Positions 27,959-36,774 are shown, numbered from the stretch's first letter. The stretch: 64,000 nt of DNA from Sphingobium chungbukense (GCF_001005725.1 NZ_LBIC01000012.1:124001-188000), one strand, 5' to 3'. Translations and numbers: made by a program. Notes: generated from the sequence alone by a model not told the origin.

Positions 27959-29131
27959 TCAATTGCCTCCTGCGTTGACGGCGTGCAGCAGCGGGGCAGT
28001 GCGGTCCCGACGGAAATGCGCGACCTTGTCCTCGTCGAGCGTAACGCCAAGGCCCGGACCAACCGGAACCTGAAGCTCAAAATCGCCGTAACGCAGCGGC
28101 TCGGCGAGGATCTCTTCCGTAAGCAGCAACGGACCAAAGAGTTCGGTGCCCCAGGCCAGCGTCGGGAAGGTAGAGAAGAGGTGGGCCGATGCTGCGGTGC
28201 CGACCCCGGCCTCCAGCATGGTGCCGCCGTAGATGCCGATACCGGCAGCGGCGCCAATGCTCCCCACCTCACCAGCGGCGACCAGGCCGCCCGACTGGGC
28301 GATCTTGATCGCGAACACGCGTGCGGCAGCTGCGGAGGCGACGCGATGGGCGGTGCGGGGACCGTGGAGCGCCTCGTCTGCCATGAGGGGGATGGTGTGC
28401 CTTGCGGACAGGCGGGCCATAGCCGTAATGTCATCGCCTGCTATCGGTTGTTCGACGAGGGCGACACCGACATCGTGCAGCATGCCCATGCCGAGATCGG
28501 CCTGCGCCTCGTCCCAGTTCTGATTGACGTCGACGCGGACGCTGCCCCGCGATCCAACGGCCTTGCAGATGGCACCGACATGGGCGACGTCATCGGCAAC
28601 CGCCCGCTTGCCGATCTTGAGCTTGAAGATGCGATGGCGCTTTTGTTCCAAGACCCGCTCGGCTTCCGCGATGTCCTGCCCGGTGTCGCCGCTGGCCAGA
28701 GTCCATGCGACTGGCATGGAGGAGCGCACGCGGCCACCGCCCAGCAGTTCGGAGACCGGGCAGCCGAGACGGCGCCCCATCATGTCGAACAGGGCGGTCT
28801 CCACTGCGCATTTGGCGATGTGGTTGCCCCTGACGTATCTCGCGACCGTGCTCATGGCGCGCGCGACGTTGCCGACGCCGACCGACTCGAGAACGGGACG
28901 GATATAGACGTCGATCGCGGACTTGATGCTTTCCGGGCTTTCGTCACCATAGGAGAGGCCGCCGATGGTTGTGCCCTCGCCAATCCCTTCGAAACCGTCC
29001 GAGTCGCGGATACGAACGATGACGACGGACTGCTGATGCATCGTGGCCATGGCCAGCACATGTGGCCGGATAGTAGGCACATCGACGATAAAGGTATCGA
29101 GGCTATGGAGCAGCGCCATCCCGTCAAACAT
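27959..29131 (-). CDS. catB: Muconate cycloisomerase
   Basis: An enolase-superfamily enzyme, about 390 residues, cyclising cis,cis-muconate to muconolactone. Visible are GIGEGTTIGGLSYGDESPES, the K-x-K base in RIFKLKIGKRAVADD, the metal ligands in SVRVDVNQNWDEAQADL and ALVEQPIAGDDITA, and the second base in RVFAIKIAQSGGLVA. The start is ATG 29131 or 29119; a longer in-frame extension crosses the regulator promoter and is unlikely. It is the first gene of the eleven-gene operon. Confidence 0.95.
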   Translation of the reverse strand: MFDGMALLHSLDTFIVDVPTIRPHVLAMATMHQQSVVIVRIRDSDGFEGIGEGTTIGGLSYGDESPESIKSAIDVYIRPVLESVGVGNVARAMSTVARYVRGNHIAKCAVETALFDMMGRRLGCPVSELLGGGRVRSSMPVAWTLASGDTGQDIAEAERVLEQKRHRIFKLKIGKRAVADDVAHVGAICKAVGSRGSVRVDVNQNWDEAQADLGMGMLHDVGVALVEQPIAGDDITAMARLSARHTIPLMADEALHGPRTAHRVASAAAARVFAIKIAQSGGLVAAGEVGSIGAAAGIGIYGGTMLEAGVGTAASAHLFSTFPTLAWGTELFGPLLLTEEILAEPLRYGDFELQVPVGPGLGVTLDEDKVAHFRRDRTAPLLHAVNAGGN

Positions 29132-29209
29132 CCTCTCAAAGTCTCTTGACTGAGGAGGAATTAATAGGACAGCTACCATTCGATCAAAGACCGTTTTGGT
29201 TCCTGATAA

Positions 29210-29224
29210 ATACCTTGAGAGTAT
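29210..29224. promoter_or_regulatory. ATAC-N7-GTAT box (BenM/CatM-type operator)
   Basis: ATAC (29210-29213), seven bases, GTAT (29221-29224) is a perfect match to the consensus known for the Acinetobacter regulators BenM and CatM. It lies 3 bp before the LysR start and about 80 bp before catB, suited to autorepression and to activation of the cat-ben-pca operon. A weaker half-match ATTC-N7-GACC begins at 29178 and may be the second subsite. Confidence 0.75.
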
Positions 29225-29227
29225 GTT

Positions 29228-30142
29228 ATGGATTTGAGGCAGCTCCGATATTTCGTGACGGTCGCTGAGGTGCGCAACTTCAACCGAGCTGCAGAGGTCT
29301 TGGCGATGGCGCAGCCACCTCTCAGCCGGTCCATCCACCAGCTAGAAGCGGAGATGGGTTCGGTGCTGCTCGACCGCACGTCGCGCCCACTCAAGCTGAC
29401 GCCCATGGGCCGGCTGTTCTACGATCAGGCGCTGCAGGTGCTTGGCCGTGTGGAAGATATGCGGACGATGATGAAATCCGCCGCCGGCTCCGAGCGTAGG
29501 CGTTTCACTATCGGCTTCGTGGCTTCGACCATCTATGCGCGGCTACCTGCGCTGATCCGCGAGTTTCGGAACACTTGCCCGGACGTCGAACTCGTCCTTG
29601 TCGAGAGCGGGACGCTCGATCAGATCGCTGCGTTGAAGGACGGTCGTATCGATGTCGGCTTCGGACGCATCCGGATGGAGGATCCAGCGCTTCGCAGAAT
29701 CGTCCTTCGTGATGAAAGGCTTATCGTAGCGCTGCCGCTGTCTCATCACCTCGCTCAACAGGAAGGGCCAGTTTCGCTGAGCGAGGTCGGAAGAGAGCCG
29801 CAGATCGTCTATCCGAGGGCGCCACGACCAAGTTATGCCGATCAGGTCATTTCGCTGCTCCGGGACCGGTCGATAGAGCCGCGCATTGTTCACGAGGCCC
29901 GCGAGCTTCAGACCGCTATCGGCCTCGTCGCCGCAGAAGAAGGCGTGGCGATCGTGCCAGAGTCGGTGCGTCGTTCGCGCACCGAGGACGTGCGCTATCG
30001 TGAACTTATCGAGAACGCGACGTCGCCCATCATCATGAGTCAGCGCAAAGGCGACGTCACACCAGAGCTCGCAATCATGGGTCAGGTGATCGCTAAACAG
30101 TATAAGGAGTGGGGTTACGAAGTTCCTGACGCACTGCGGTGA
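29228..30142 (+). CDS. catR: LysR-family regulator of catechol/benzoate genes (CatR/CatM/BenM-like)
   Basis: A 304-residue LysR regulator with the N-terminal winged helix-turn-helix MDLRQLRYFVTVAEVRNFNR and AAEVLAMAQPPLSRSIHQLE. The effector domain (about 90-295) has the CatM/BenM hallmarks TIGFVASTIYARLPALIREF and ALKDGRIDVGFGRIRMEDPA. Divergent position, the catB neighbour and the ATAC-N7-GTAT site support response to muconate and possibly benzoate. Whether it senses one or both cannot be read from the sequence, so the symbol is provisional. Confidence 0.88.
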   Translation: MDLRQLRYFVTVAEVRNFNRAAEVLAMAQPPLSRSIHQLEAEMGSVLLDRTSRPLKLTPMGRLFYDQALQVLGRVEDMRTMMKSAAGSERRRFTIGFVASTIYARLPALIREFRNTCPDVELVLVESGTLDQIAALKDGRIDVGFGRIRMEDPALRRIVLRDERLIVALPLSHHLAQQEGPVSLSEVGREPQIVYPRAPRPSYADQVISLLRDRSIEPRIVHEARELQTAIGLVAAEEGVAIVPESVRRSRTEDVRYRELIENATSPIIMSQRKGDVTPELAIMGQVIAKQYKEWGYEVPDALR

Positions 30143-30833
30143 CAAAATGAAGCAGCATAAATGTTGCCCTTGGCACCCTGTGACCCGCGAGAGCTGGCTC
30201 GAATAACAGCCTCTGATTAGGTATTTATCGTCATTGAAGATCCGCTTGCTAAGCCTATCCCATCGTAGAGAATGATGTCTGGAGGGGAGGTATGTCTGGG
30301 AGAAGGCGCTACCGCAGTGCAATCAAGTCCACCGGTTTCCGAGCTCATTTATTTCAGTGGGCGACGGCTTGGCTCGCTCGAGGGGCGTGCGCGCCCGGTT
30401 TGTGGCCAAAAGGGGTGGTTCCGTTACCAGGTCCGGAGTGCCCGTGGCTGGGGCTGGCGGTACACCGTAGCTGCCAAGAAGTGCTCGAAAGGCCAAGGGG
30501 ACATTCCGGTCTCGACAACAGCAGCCTCAGTTTTGAGATGATCGTCACCGCGTACACCTCGCTCACAAGGGCGCTGCAAAGCATAGCGGCTCGCCTGTGG
30601 TGGCTACACTTAAAAGCATCACCACCGTTCGCGTATTTTCAGTTGCCTATCTTAAGAACGGGGTCGTTCAAAGCTGACGGAAACCTAAATTCTAGACAGG
30701 CACGGCCGAAACAATTCTAAAAATAATTTCCAAGAGTAGCGCGGGCGATTGCAGAAATGCGTACAGCTACAAATTGCCATAGGCCTTGCTAGCCATCCGT
30801 AATGTCGAAATATTAAGATTGGGAGTAGTCTAA
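30143..30833. other. Gene-poor interval, no supported gene
   Basis: About 690 bp. Two overlapping frames begin at 30272 and 30292 after GGAGGGGAGG, but their translations resemble nothing and shift into each other. The right half is A+T-rich and probably carries the promoter of the SDR gene at 30834. It marks the change from the ben-cat-pca operon to lower-G+C accessory DNA. Confidence 0.5.
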
Positions 30834-31583
30834 ATGTCAAAACTACATGGCAAAGTTGCTGTTGTGACTGGCGGTGCCTCCGGCATAGGCCATGCGATTG
30901 TTGATGAGTTCGTGCGTGAAGGTGCTGCGGTTGCGATCGTGGACTTTGACGCAGACAGAGGATCGGCCGCTGCAGAATCGATAAGCAAGAGTGGCGGAAA
31001 CGCAACTTTCTTCTCGGCGGATCTTTCCCGCGAGCACGAGGTGGAATCCGTCATTAAGCAGGTCATTGAACGGCTTGGTGGCGTGCATATTGCTGTGAGC
31101 AGTGCTGGCGTGGCAAAGCTTGAGCCGACCGATACGTTATCACTGTCTGGCTGGCACAAGACGATGCAAGTTAACCTGGATGGAACATTCTTGGTAGCGC
31201 GCGAGTGCATCAAATGGATGACCCTCAACGGAGGTGGCTCCATCGTCAACATCGCTTCGATCCATGGCCATGTGGGGTTTCCCAACCACGCCGCCTACAC
31301 TGCGTCGAAAGGCGCTGTAGTAAATCTAACGAGGACGCTCGCTGTCGAATTCGGTAAATCTGGCGTTCGCGTAAATGCCGTCTGCCCTGGGGTTATATTG
31401 ACACCGCTGGTTCAGAATGCTGCGACCCCAGAGTTGCTTGCTGAGCTCACCAATATGCATCCCATTGGGCGCCTCGGCCGTGTGGAAGAAGTCGCCAAGG
31501 CTGTTCTTTTTCTTGCGTCTGAAGATTCGAGCTTCGTGACTGGCTCAAGTCTTTTTGTGGATGGCGGCTACACAGCCCAGTAG
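30834..31583 (+). CDS. Short-chain dehydrogenase/reductase (type A of a duplicated pair)
   Basis: A classical 249-residue SDR: NAD(P) loop VVTGGASGIGHAIVDEFVRE, acidic VDFD after strand 2 (suggesting NAD), active-site Ser in IVNIASIHGHVGFPNHAAYT with Y and K in AAYTASKGAVVNLTRTL. It shares unusual blocks (SIHGHVGFP, ASKGAVVNLTR, MVDGGYTAQ-type ending) with the SDR at 52072-52800, so the two are paralogues. The alcohol oxidised is unknown; the neighbours suggest an aryl compound. Confidence 0.9.
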   Translation: MSKLHGKVAVVTGGASGIGHAIVDEFVREGAAVAIVDFDADRGSAAAESISKSGGNATFFSADLSREHEVESVIKQVIERLGGVHIAVSSAGVAKLEPTDTLSLSGWHKTMQVNLDGTFLVARECIKWMTLNGGGSIVNIASIHGHVGFPNHAAYTASKGAVVNLTRTLAVEFGKSGVRVNAVCPGVILTPLVQNAATPELLAELTNMHPIGRLGRVEEVAKAVLFLASEDSSFVTGSSLFVDGGYTAQ

Positions 31584-31682
31584 TTCCGGTCGTCGAATAA
31601 GGCACTGGAATCGGCTCATGCAAAGCGCTTGCCGACCTCCATCTGCCGATCTCCGAAGTGTTGTTTTTGAGGTTCATTTTTG

Positions 31683-31740
31683 AAACCTGCCGGTCGGCCG
31701 TCGCTGTCCCTTGAAGGACTCGCCGACCGACCGGAGGTTT
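31683..31740 (+). terminator. Stem-loop with T-rich tail after SDR
   Basis: AAACCT (31683-31688), CCGG and TCGGC pair with GCCGA (31722-31726), CCGG and AGGTTT (31735-31740) with small bulges. The loop contains GTCC/GGAC. The sequence continues TTTCCTTTC, and the left side is preceded by ATTTTTG. It lies 100 bp after the SDR stop and may work in both directions. Confidence 0.5.
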
Positions 31741-31900
31741 TCCTTTCATCGGGGGCTGCGCGGTATCGACCCCATCCGACGGGAGTGGGAGCAAATTCGA
31801 GATCGCCGGATGTTCGATTGTTATGCCGATCGCGAAGCCTGAGCATGGTGCGGCGCTGCCATTCATCCTGAAATGTTGAGCTTTTTACTGATGCAATGCC

Positions 31901-32101
31901 GGCGAAAAGGTCGTCGCGCTCGGCGAGGGGGTCGGTCTCTCGATCGCTGGTGACATGCCGGGACTGCCGATCACCTCGGTCGAAGCTAGATCAGGCGTTC
32001 AGCTATTTAGCGTCGTAAGATCAAAACTAGAGTTCTATCCTCTGAATATCAAATCTATGCTGATTAGTATGCGGATGACGCATCGTGAAACCTGCATGTG
32101 A
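31901..32101 (+). pseudogene. Possible remnant of a LysR-type regulator C-terminus
   Basis: An open stretch without a start codon, right after a stop, reads GEKVVALGEGVGLSIAGDMP. This resembles the conserved VALGxGVxLxxE segment late in LysR effector domains, before the frame drifts into A+T-rich sequence. The rest of the interval 31584-32115 holds no credible gene. Identification rests on one short motif. Confidence 0.2.
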
Positions 32102-32115
32102 TTGGGAGTTACGGA

Positions 32116-32679
32116 ATGACCAAACGTATAATTTCGAACAATTCCGACATTACGGTGACGAGCGACACCACTCTGTCTAACAGCTTCATCGGCGATACGA
32201 TGCAAATATGCGTGGTGACACGAGACCTCTACCGGATGCTCGAGCAATTCACCAGAATCGGTGTGGGGCCATGGCGCATCTACACGTTTGACCAGAATAC
32301 AGTCCGTGACCAGTCCTTCCGTGGGGAGCGGCGACCCCATTCTCATCGCCTCGCCCTCGCATGGTCAGGCACAACATTTTGGGAAGTAATCCAGCCCTTG
32401 CATGGCGACACGATCTATACGGAGTGGCTAGAAAGGCATGGTGAGGGCATCCAGCATGTTGCCCAGACGTGCGGCGCCTTGACCTTTGACGAACGTATCA
32501 GGGAGTTTGGACGTCGCGGCTACTCTGTGACCCAATCGGGCAACTTCGAAGGAAAAGTTCGGTTCGCCTATGTTGATACCGAAGATACGACAGGCTTTGC
32601 TATTGAATTGATCGACTTTCCTGATGGCTACGACATGCCTGAACCCGAAGAATGGTATCCGGCGCCGCCGCCGAAGTGA
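32116..32679 (+). CDS. VOC (glyoxalase-fold) family protein
   Basis: A 187-residue protein of the vicinal-oxygen-chelate fold. MQICVVTRDLYRMLEQFTRI is the first beta-alpha unit, IGVGPWRIYTFD follows, and a second unit has HRLALAWSGTTFWEVIQPLH and IQHVAQTCGALTFDERIREF. Candidate metal ligands are the glutamate in TFWEVIQ and the histidine in GIQHVAQ. ATG 32116 has GGGAG at 32104-32108. Function is unknown; VOC members include epimerases, ring-cleavage dioxygenases and lyases. It lies between two SDR genes of the accessory cluster. Confidence 0.8.
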   Translation: MTKRIISNNSDITVTSDTTLSNSFIGDTMQICVVTRDLYRMLEQFTRIGVGPWRIYTFDQNTVRDQSFRGERRPHSHRLALAWSGTTFWEVIQPLHGDTIYTEWLERHGEGIQHVAQTCGALTFDERIREFGRRGYSVTQSGNFEGKVRFAYVDTEDTTGFAIELIDFPDGYDMPEPEEWYPAPPPK

Positions 32680-32909
32680 CGTTTGCAGAGATCAAGAGCA
32701 TGGGCTTGCTAAAGCCTTAGGGTCTCCGCAAGCTGCGGCGTTCATTCTGCGTACGGCAGCACGCTTACCCTCCGCGATCATCGTCAGTGCAGTGGGTATT
32801 ATCCGTCATTGCTCCGACTGGGGCAGAAGCCCCACTACCTATCCATCGCGAGCCAGTGTTCGGGCGGCCGTCATGTGGTTCAGGTTTTATAATAGTTCGG
32901 GAGGAAGTC

Positions 32910-33719
32910 ATGAGCAGCATTGTAGCGCAGGAGATCGGTATCCCTTGCACGCCAGGCCTCAGAGGTAAGCGAGCCATTGTGACAGGTGGCACCCAAGGAA
33001 TCGGGAAGGCAGTTGCGCAAAGGCTTCTAGCGAGCGGAGCCGATGTCATCATTACCGGTAGGGATGAGCGGAGAGGCAATGAAGTTCGCCAGGAACTGTC
33101 TGAGCTCGGTAGCGTCCACTACATTCAGCAGGACGTCGCGAGTGAGGATGGATGGCACCGGGTGATGTCGGCCGCTGCAGAAGTGCTCGGCGGCCTTGAT
33201 GTACTGGTCAACAACGCTGCAGCATCGGTCTCACAGACCATAGCCCAATCGAGCGTGGCGGAATTCAACGCGGTTCTTCAGACGAACCTTACTTCCGTAT
33301 TCATGGGAATTAAGTTCGGCGCGGAGCTGATGATGCAGAGTGGGGGAGGGGCGATCGTTAACCTTTCATCCGTCGCTGCCGGCAAAGCACATTCAAATCT
33401 GCAGGCGTACAGCGCCAGTAAGGCCGGTCTAGAGGCGCTTACCCGAGGTGCGGTCTTAGAGTTTTCTGAAAACAAGCAGAACATCCGGATTAACGCTGTC
33501 CGCCCCGGTTACATCGAGACCGACCTCAGTGTCGATTTTCTCACAGATATCGGCGGATCAGTTGAAGGTGGTCTCGCGATAATGGTGTCGCAACATCCGA
33601 TCGGTACCATTGGTCAGCCAATGGACGTAGCGGCGATGATCGCATTCCTGTCTTCAGATGACGCCAGGTTCATCACCGGCGGAATTTTCTCGGTCGATGG
33701 GGGGTATCAGATACGCTAG
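32910..33719 (+). CDS. Short-chain dehydrogenase/reductase (type B of a duplicated pair)
   Basis: A 269-residue SDR starting at ATG 32910 after GGGAGGAA. The NADP-type loop is IVTGGTQGIGKAVAQRLLAS with a following ITGRDERR (basic residues, suggesting NADP). The catalytic part is IVNLSSVAAGKAHSNLQAYS with YSASK. The blocks VNNAAAS, NLTSVFMGIKFGAE, INAVRPGYIETDLS and the FSVDGGYQ ending recur in the SDR at 50920-51699, so these are paralogues. The substrate is unknown. Confidence 0.9.
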   Translation: MSSIVAQEIGIPCTPGLRGKRAIVTGGTQGIGKAVAQRLLASGADVIITGRDERRGNEVRQELSELGSVHYIQQDVASEDGWHRVMSAAAEVLGGLDVLVNNAAASVSQTIAQSSVAEFNAVLQTNLTSVFMGIKFGAELMMQSGGGAIVNLSSVAAGKAHSNLQAYSASKAGLEALTRGAVLEFSENKQNIRINAVRPGYIETDLSVDFLTDIGGSVEGGLAIMVSQHPIGTIGQPMDVAAMIAFLSSDDARFITGGIFSVDGGYQIR

Positions 33720-33935
33720 TGCTATCTGCCTAACGAAGGGGTCCGGAAGGGATACCCCCATCGACGCTAACGCGCGAGGGTGCGGCACGCGCACCGGGGT
33801 ATTCCTCACGGCTTCGCGAAGTTTGAGACACTTGGAACCTCGGTTTCAGCGATCGAGGATTTCCTCACCCGACAGTACGCAGGCGCACGTGTCACCGACA
33901 CTGCGTCGTGTGGAGCAGATCACTGGAGAGGTTTT

Positions 33936-35402
33936 ATGACGACTACCGAGAAAATGTTGACCGAAAGCCATCTGAGCGGTCAAATCTTTGATGGGAGTTG
34001 GAAGTCCGGCGCCTCGGTATCTGATGTTATCGAGCCAGCCACCGGAGCTGTGATCGCCAAGATCGGCTTGGCTGATCCAACTATGATCGCAGCGTCTGCC
34101 GCCTCGGCCCGCAAGGCCCAGGCCCAATGGCTCGCGCTAAGCCCTGACGATCGTGCAGCAGTCTTCACAAAGGCTGTTGAGATCGGTCGGATGCATTGGG
34201 ATGAGATCACTGAATGGGTCATGCGTGAAAGCGGATCGGTTCGCGCGAAAGCCGAATTCGAGCTCTCGGTAACTTTGAAGTGTCTGCGTTTTGCAGGAGC
34301 CATGCCCCATGAGGCGCAAGGTCTCGTCTTACCGGCTGAAGCTGGCCGTACCAGCCTGGCGAAGCGTCGGCCTCTCGGAGTGGTAGGGGTGATCTCACCG
34401 TTCAACTTCCCACTCTATCTTGCGATGCGTGCAATCGCACCAGCCCTCGCGGTTGGTAATTCCGTAGTGGTAAAGCCTGATCCTCGTACATCTGTATGTG
34501 GTGGCCTCGTGATCGGCCGTCTTTTCGAGCTTGCTGGCCTACCAGCAGGCGTGCTGCAGGTCGTGCCCGGCCGGGGCGATGCCGGTGAAGCGCTATGCAG
34601 CGATCCCAATGTGGCGATGATCCAATTCACCGGATCGACCAATGCCGGCCGTATGGTCGGACAGACCGCGAGCAAGCATCTCAAGAAGGTCTCTCTTGAA
34701 CTGGGCGGCAAAAATTCGCTGATAGTCCTAGAAGATGCGGACCTTGATCTTGCGCTCAAGAACGCCGCCTGGGCGGCGTTCCTTCACCAAGGGCAGATAT
34801 GCATGTCCGCCGGTCGGATTTTGGTACATCAAGCCATAATCGACGAGTTTGCTGCGAAGCTCGGCGAGAGGGCTAAAATCTTGCCGGCCGGTGATCCAAT
34901 GAGTGGGACGGTAGCGCTGGGCCCGCTCATTAACCAGCCACAGCTCGATCACGCGAAGGCTATTCTGGATAAGTCCGTATCCGAAGGCGCCCAAATTGTA
35001 GCTGGTGGCACTACCGAAGGCCTCTTTCTCTCAGCCACCGTTCTCAAGGGCATAACACCCTCGATGGCCGCATTTAGCGAGGAGATTTTTGGGCCGGTTG
35101 CCGTGCTCGTGCCATTCGCAACCGACGATGAAGCCGTCGCTCTTGCCAATGACACCGAATATGGTCTCTCGTCCGCCGTCATATCGAAGGATGTTGGGCG
35201 GGCAGTCGCGCTGGGCGAGCGCTTGAATGCCGGTCTTGTCCATATCAACGATCAGACAGTCAATGACGACGTGGTCAATCCCTTCGGTGGTGTTGGCGCA
35301 TCGGGCAACGGTACCTCGATCGGTGGACCTGCTAACTGGGACCTCTTCACCGAGTGGCAGTGGGTCACGATCAAGAGCGCGCCTCCGGCCTATCCGTTCT
35401 AG
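33936..35402 (+). CDS. Benzaldehyde dehydrogenase-like aldehyde dehydrogenase (XylC type)
   Basis: A 488-residue NAD(P)-dependent aldehyde dehydrogenase. Visible are VISPFNFPLYLAMRAIAPAL, NSVVVKPDPRTSVCGGLVIG, the glutamate in KKVSLELGGKNSLIVLEDAD, the nucleophilic cysteine in FLHQGQICMSAGRILVHQAI and the C-terminal HINDQTVNDDVVNPFGGVGA then FTEWQWVT. The HQGQICM and HINDQTVND blocks are those of XylC-like benzaldehyde dehydrogenases. Its product would then be benzoate or a ring-substituted benzoate, the input of the ben operon 6 kb away. GGAGAGG at 33925-33931 fixes the start. Confidence 0.85.
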   Translation: MTTTEKMLTESHLSGQIFDGSWKSGASVSDVIEPATGAVIAKIGLADPTMIAASAASARKAQAQWLALSPDDRAAVFTKAVEIGRMHWDEITEWVMRESGSVRAKAEFELSVTLKCLRFAGAMPHEAQGLVLPAEAGRTSLAKRRPLGVVGVISPFNFPLYLAMRAIAPALAVGNSVVVKPDPRTSVCGGLVIGRLFELAGLPAGVLQVVPGRGDAGEALCSDPNVAMIQFTGSTNAGRMVGQTASKHLKKVSLELGGKNSLIVLEDADLDLALKNAAWAAFLHQGQICMSAGRILVHQAIIDEFAAKLGERAKILPAGDPMSGTVALGPLINQPQLDHAKAILDKSVSEGAQIVAGGTTEGLFLSATVLKGITPSMAAFSEEIFGPVAVLVPFATDDEAVALANDTEYGLSSAVISKDVGRAVALGERLNAGLVHINDQTVNDDVVNPFGGVGASGNGTSIGGPANWDLFTEWQWVTIKSAPPAYPF

Positions 35403-35431
35403 TGAGGCAGTCGAAGAGCAAATGTCGATCC

Positions 35432-35471
35432 CTGGGGCCCGCCTTACGGCGGACCCCAGAAGCAAGTTTTT
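35432..35471 (+). terminator. Rho-independent terminator after aldehyde dehydrogenase
   Basis: CTGGGGCCCGCC and GGCGGACCCCAG form a 12-bp stem with one mismatch and a TTAC loop, followed by AAGCAAGTTTTT. It lies 30 bp after the stop at 35402 and closes the 30.8-35.4 kb plus-strand group. Confidence 0.8.
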
Positions 35472-36020
35472 GGGCTGGAACTAGCGGAACTGCGACACGT
35501 GTAGCGGTCGACTCGCGAAACCCTCCAAAGTAGGTCCGGCAAGTCCACGGGCGACGCGAGAGTGGATAGCTCATGGTGGTCGATGAGACGGCGCGAAGGA
35601 GGTCCGAGGGCGTGACCTGCCTAGATCCCGGAACCGCTGCTGGATTACCTGGATCCATTCGAGCCCGGTCACTCTCACCAAGCCGTTCGATCGTGGTGCG
35701 CCGCGTTGAAGAGATTGCGCCGACCATCATCACGGTGGGGCGCCTCCGGTTTGGTGGCCGCCGAGCCGATGAATGCTGCAGTCTGCGAGTGACATACCGC
35801 GGTGTAGTGCAGGCTAGGCCAGCGCAATAATACGCTTAGCATCGCTATTCCCACCTCCCCGCAGCACTCTTACATCAGAGCCGAGGCATGGTGCGACTTA
35901 CTGGAATATTGGCGGAAATTCTTGCCAATCGAAAATCGCTGGTCAGCGGCTGCGTCACCCGGGGCAGATTGAAATGAGGAGTAAATATGCCTCAACTAGC
36001 CTTGATCCGCAGAATAATCA
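35472..36020. other. Gene-poor interval, nothing supported
   Basis: About 550 bp with short open frames on both strands that match no family; the best, from 35573, has no ribosome site. Sequence becomes A+T-rich toward 36000. It may hold decayed genes. Confidence 0.45.
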
Positions 36021-36320
36021 TCAATCAAAGTTCTCATCCCGCCCGAGCGCTTCTGCACGTGCGTCCGCGGTCTTAGCAATCAACCGAAGTGCAAGCGATT
36101 GCCGAATTGGTGCGCCCGACTCTATCCGTCGCCAGGTATTGTAGCTGATGCCAAATTGTCTCTGAAGGGATTCATCTGTCCGGCCTGCACATTGCACGCG
36201 AATGAATTCAGCGACATCATCTGGAAGTGATATCATAGCTCGGCGCACTTGGCTGCGAGATTCTCTTTCCACCTTTGGCATCCTATCGAAGTCTTTCGCG
36301 GCTATTTGACAAGCGGGCAC
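36021..36320 (-). CDS. Small helix-turn-helix-like protein, hypothetical
   Basis: A protein of up to 99 residues, perhaps starting at the second ATG (36281). The core SLPDDVAEFIRVQCAGRTDE and LQRQFGISYNTWRRIESGAP looks like a short HTH: helix, G-I-S-Y turn, recognition helix with NTWRRIE. Similar short proteins occur in sphingomonads without assigned function. It could be a small regulator. The neighbour at 36331 is on the same strand, 10 bp upstream. Confidence 0.5.
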   Translation of the reverse strand: MPACQIAAKDFDRMPKVERESRSQVRRAMISLPDDVAEFIRVQCAGRTDESLQRQFGISYNTWRRIESGAPIRQSLALRLIAKTADARAEALGRDENFD

Positions 36321-36330
36321 AAGACAACCG

Positions 36331-36699
36331 TTAGATGTCGCGTCTTGCCTCAGGCTGGCGTTCAGTCCAACATGCAGCGCCGTTCTTCCATTTGTGAGAA
36401 ATGATGGGCTGCTTCAGGGAGCGCAGGGTTTCTGTCCGAAACTCTTTGGCAATCCGGCCGCCTAAGCCTCTATACGCAATGAAATTTCCAGATTGGACAA
36501 TCACGTTCCAAGTGGCCGCCACATTATCTAAATGAAATAGAATCGAGGCGAAAATAGAGGTGGATATAGCATCCCAGCGGGAAATGCCGGCTTCATCTAG
36601 TAACGGTTGATGAAATTGGCTGTCCGGCGCATTCAACAAGTTCTGTCGACAGATAGCCCGGCATCGGATGAATTGTAGTTTAGATAATAGCTCTGCCAA
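36331..36699 (-). CDS. Hypothetical protein (122 aa)
   Basis: A frame starting MAELLSKLQFIRCRAICRQN with a middle part AISTSIFASILFHLDNVAAT and a basic C-terminus (GGRIAKEFRTETLRSLKQPI). No family is recognised, and no good ribosome site is seen. Base use is A+T-rich. It may be spurious or a fragment. Confidence 0.25.
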   Translation of the reverse strand: MAELLSKLQFIRCRAICRQNLLNAPDSQFHQPLLDEAGISRWDAISTSIFASILFHLDNVAATWNVIVQSGNFIAYRGLGGRIAKEFRTETLRSLKQPIISHKWKNGAACWTERQPEARRDI

Positions 36700-36774
36700 C
36701 CCCCAGGTGTCAGAACGACTAGGTAGCCTGTCCTCATCCCTTCCGGTGTCTCTGGCCTCAGCTGGATTTACCTT

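Noticed and set aside
30272..30720. Two overlapping plus frames after GGAGGGGAGG
   Set aside because: The ribosome-site-like sequence is adjacent to one ATG without a spacer, the translations match nothing and overlap in different phases.
35573..35830. 85-codon plus frame in the gap after the aldehyde dehydrogenase
   Set aside because: No ribosome site or family; considered as an insertion-sequence remnant but no transposase motif could be found.
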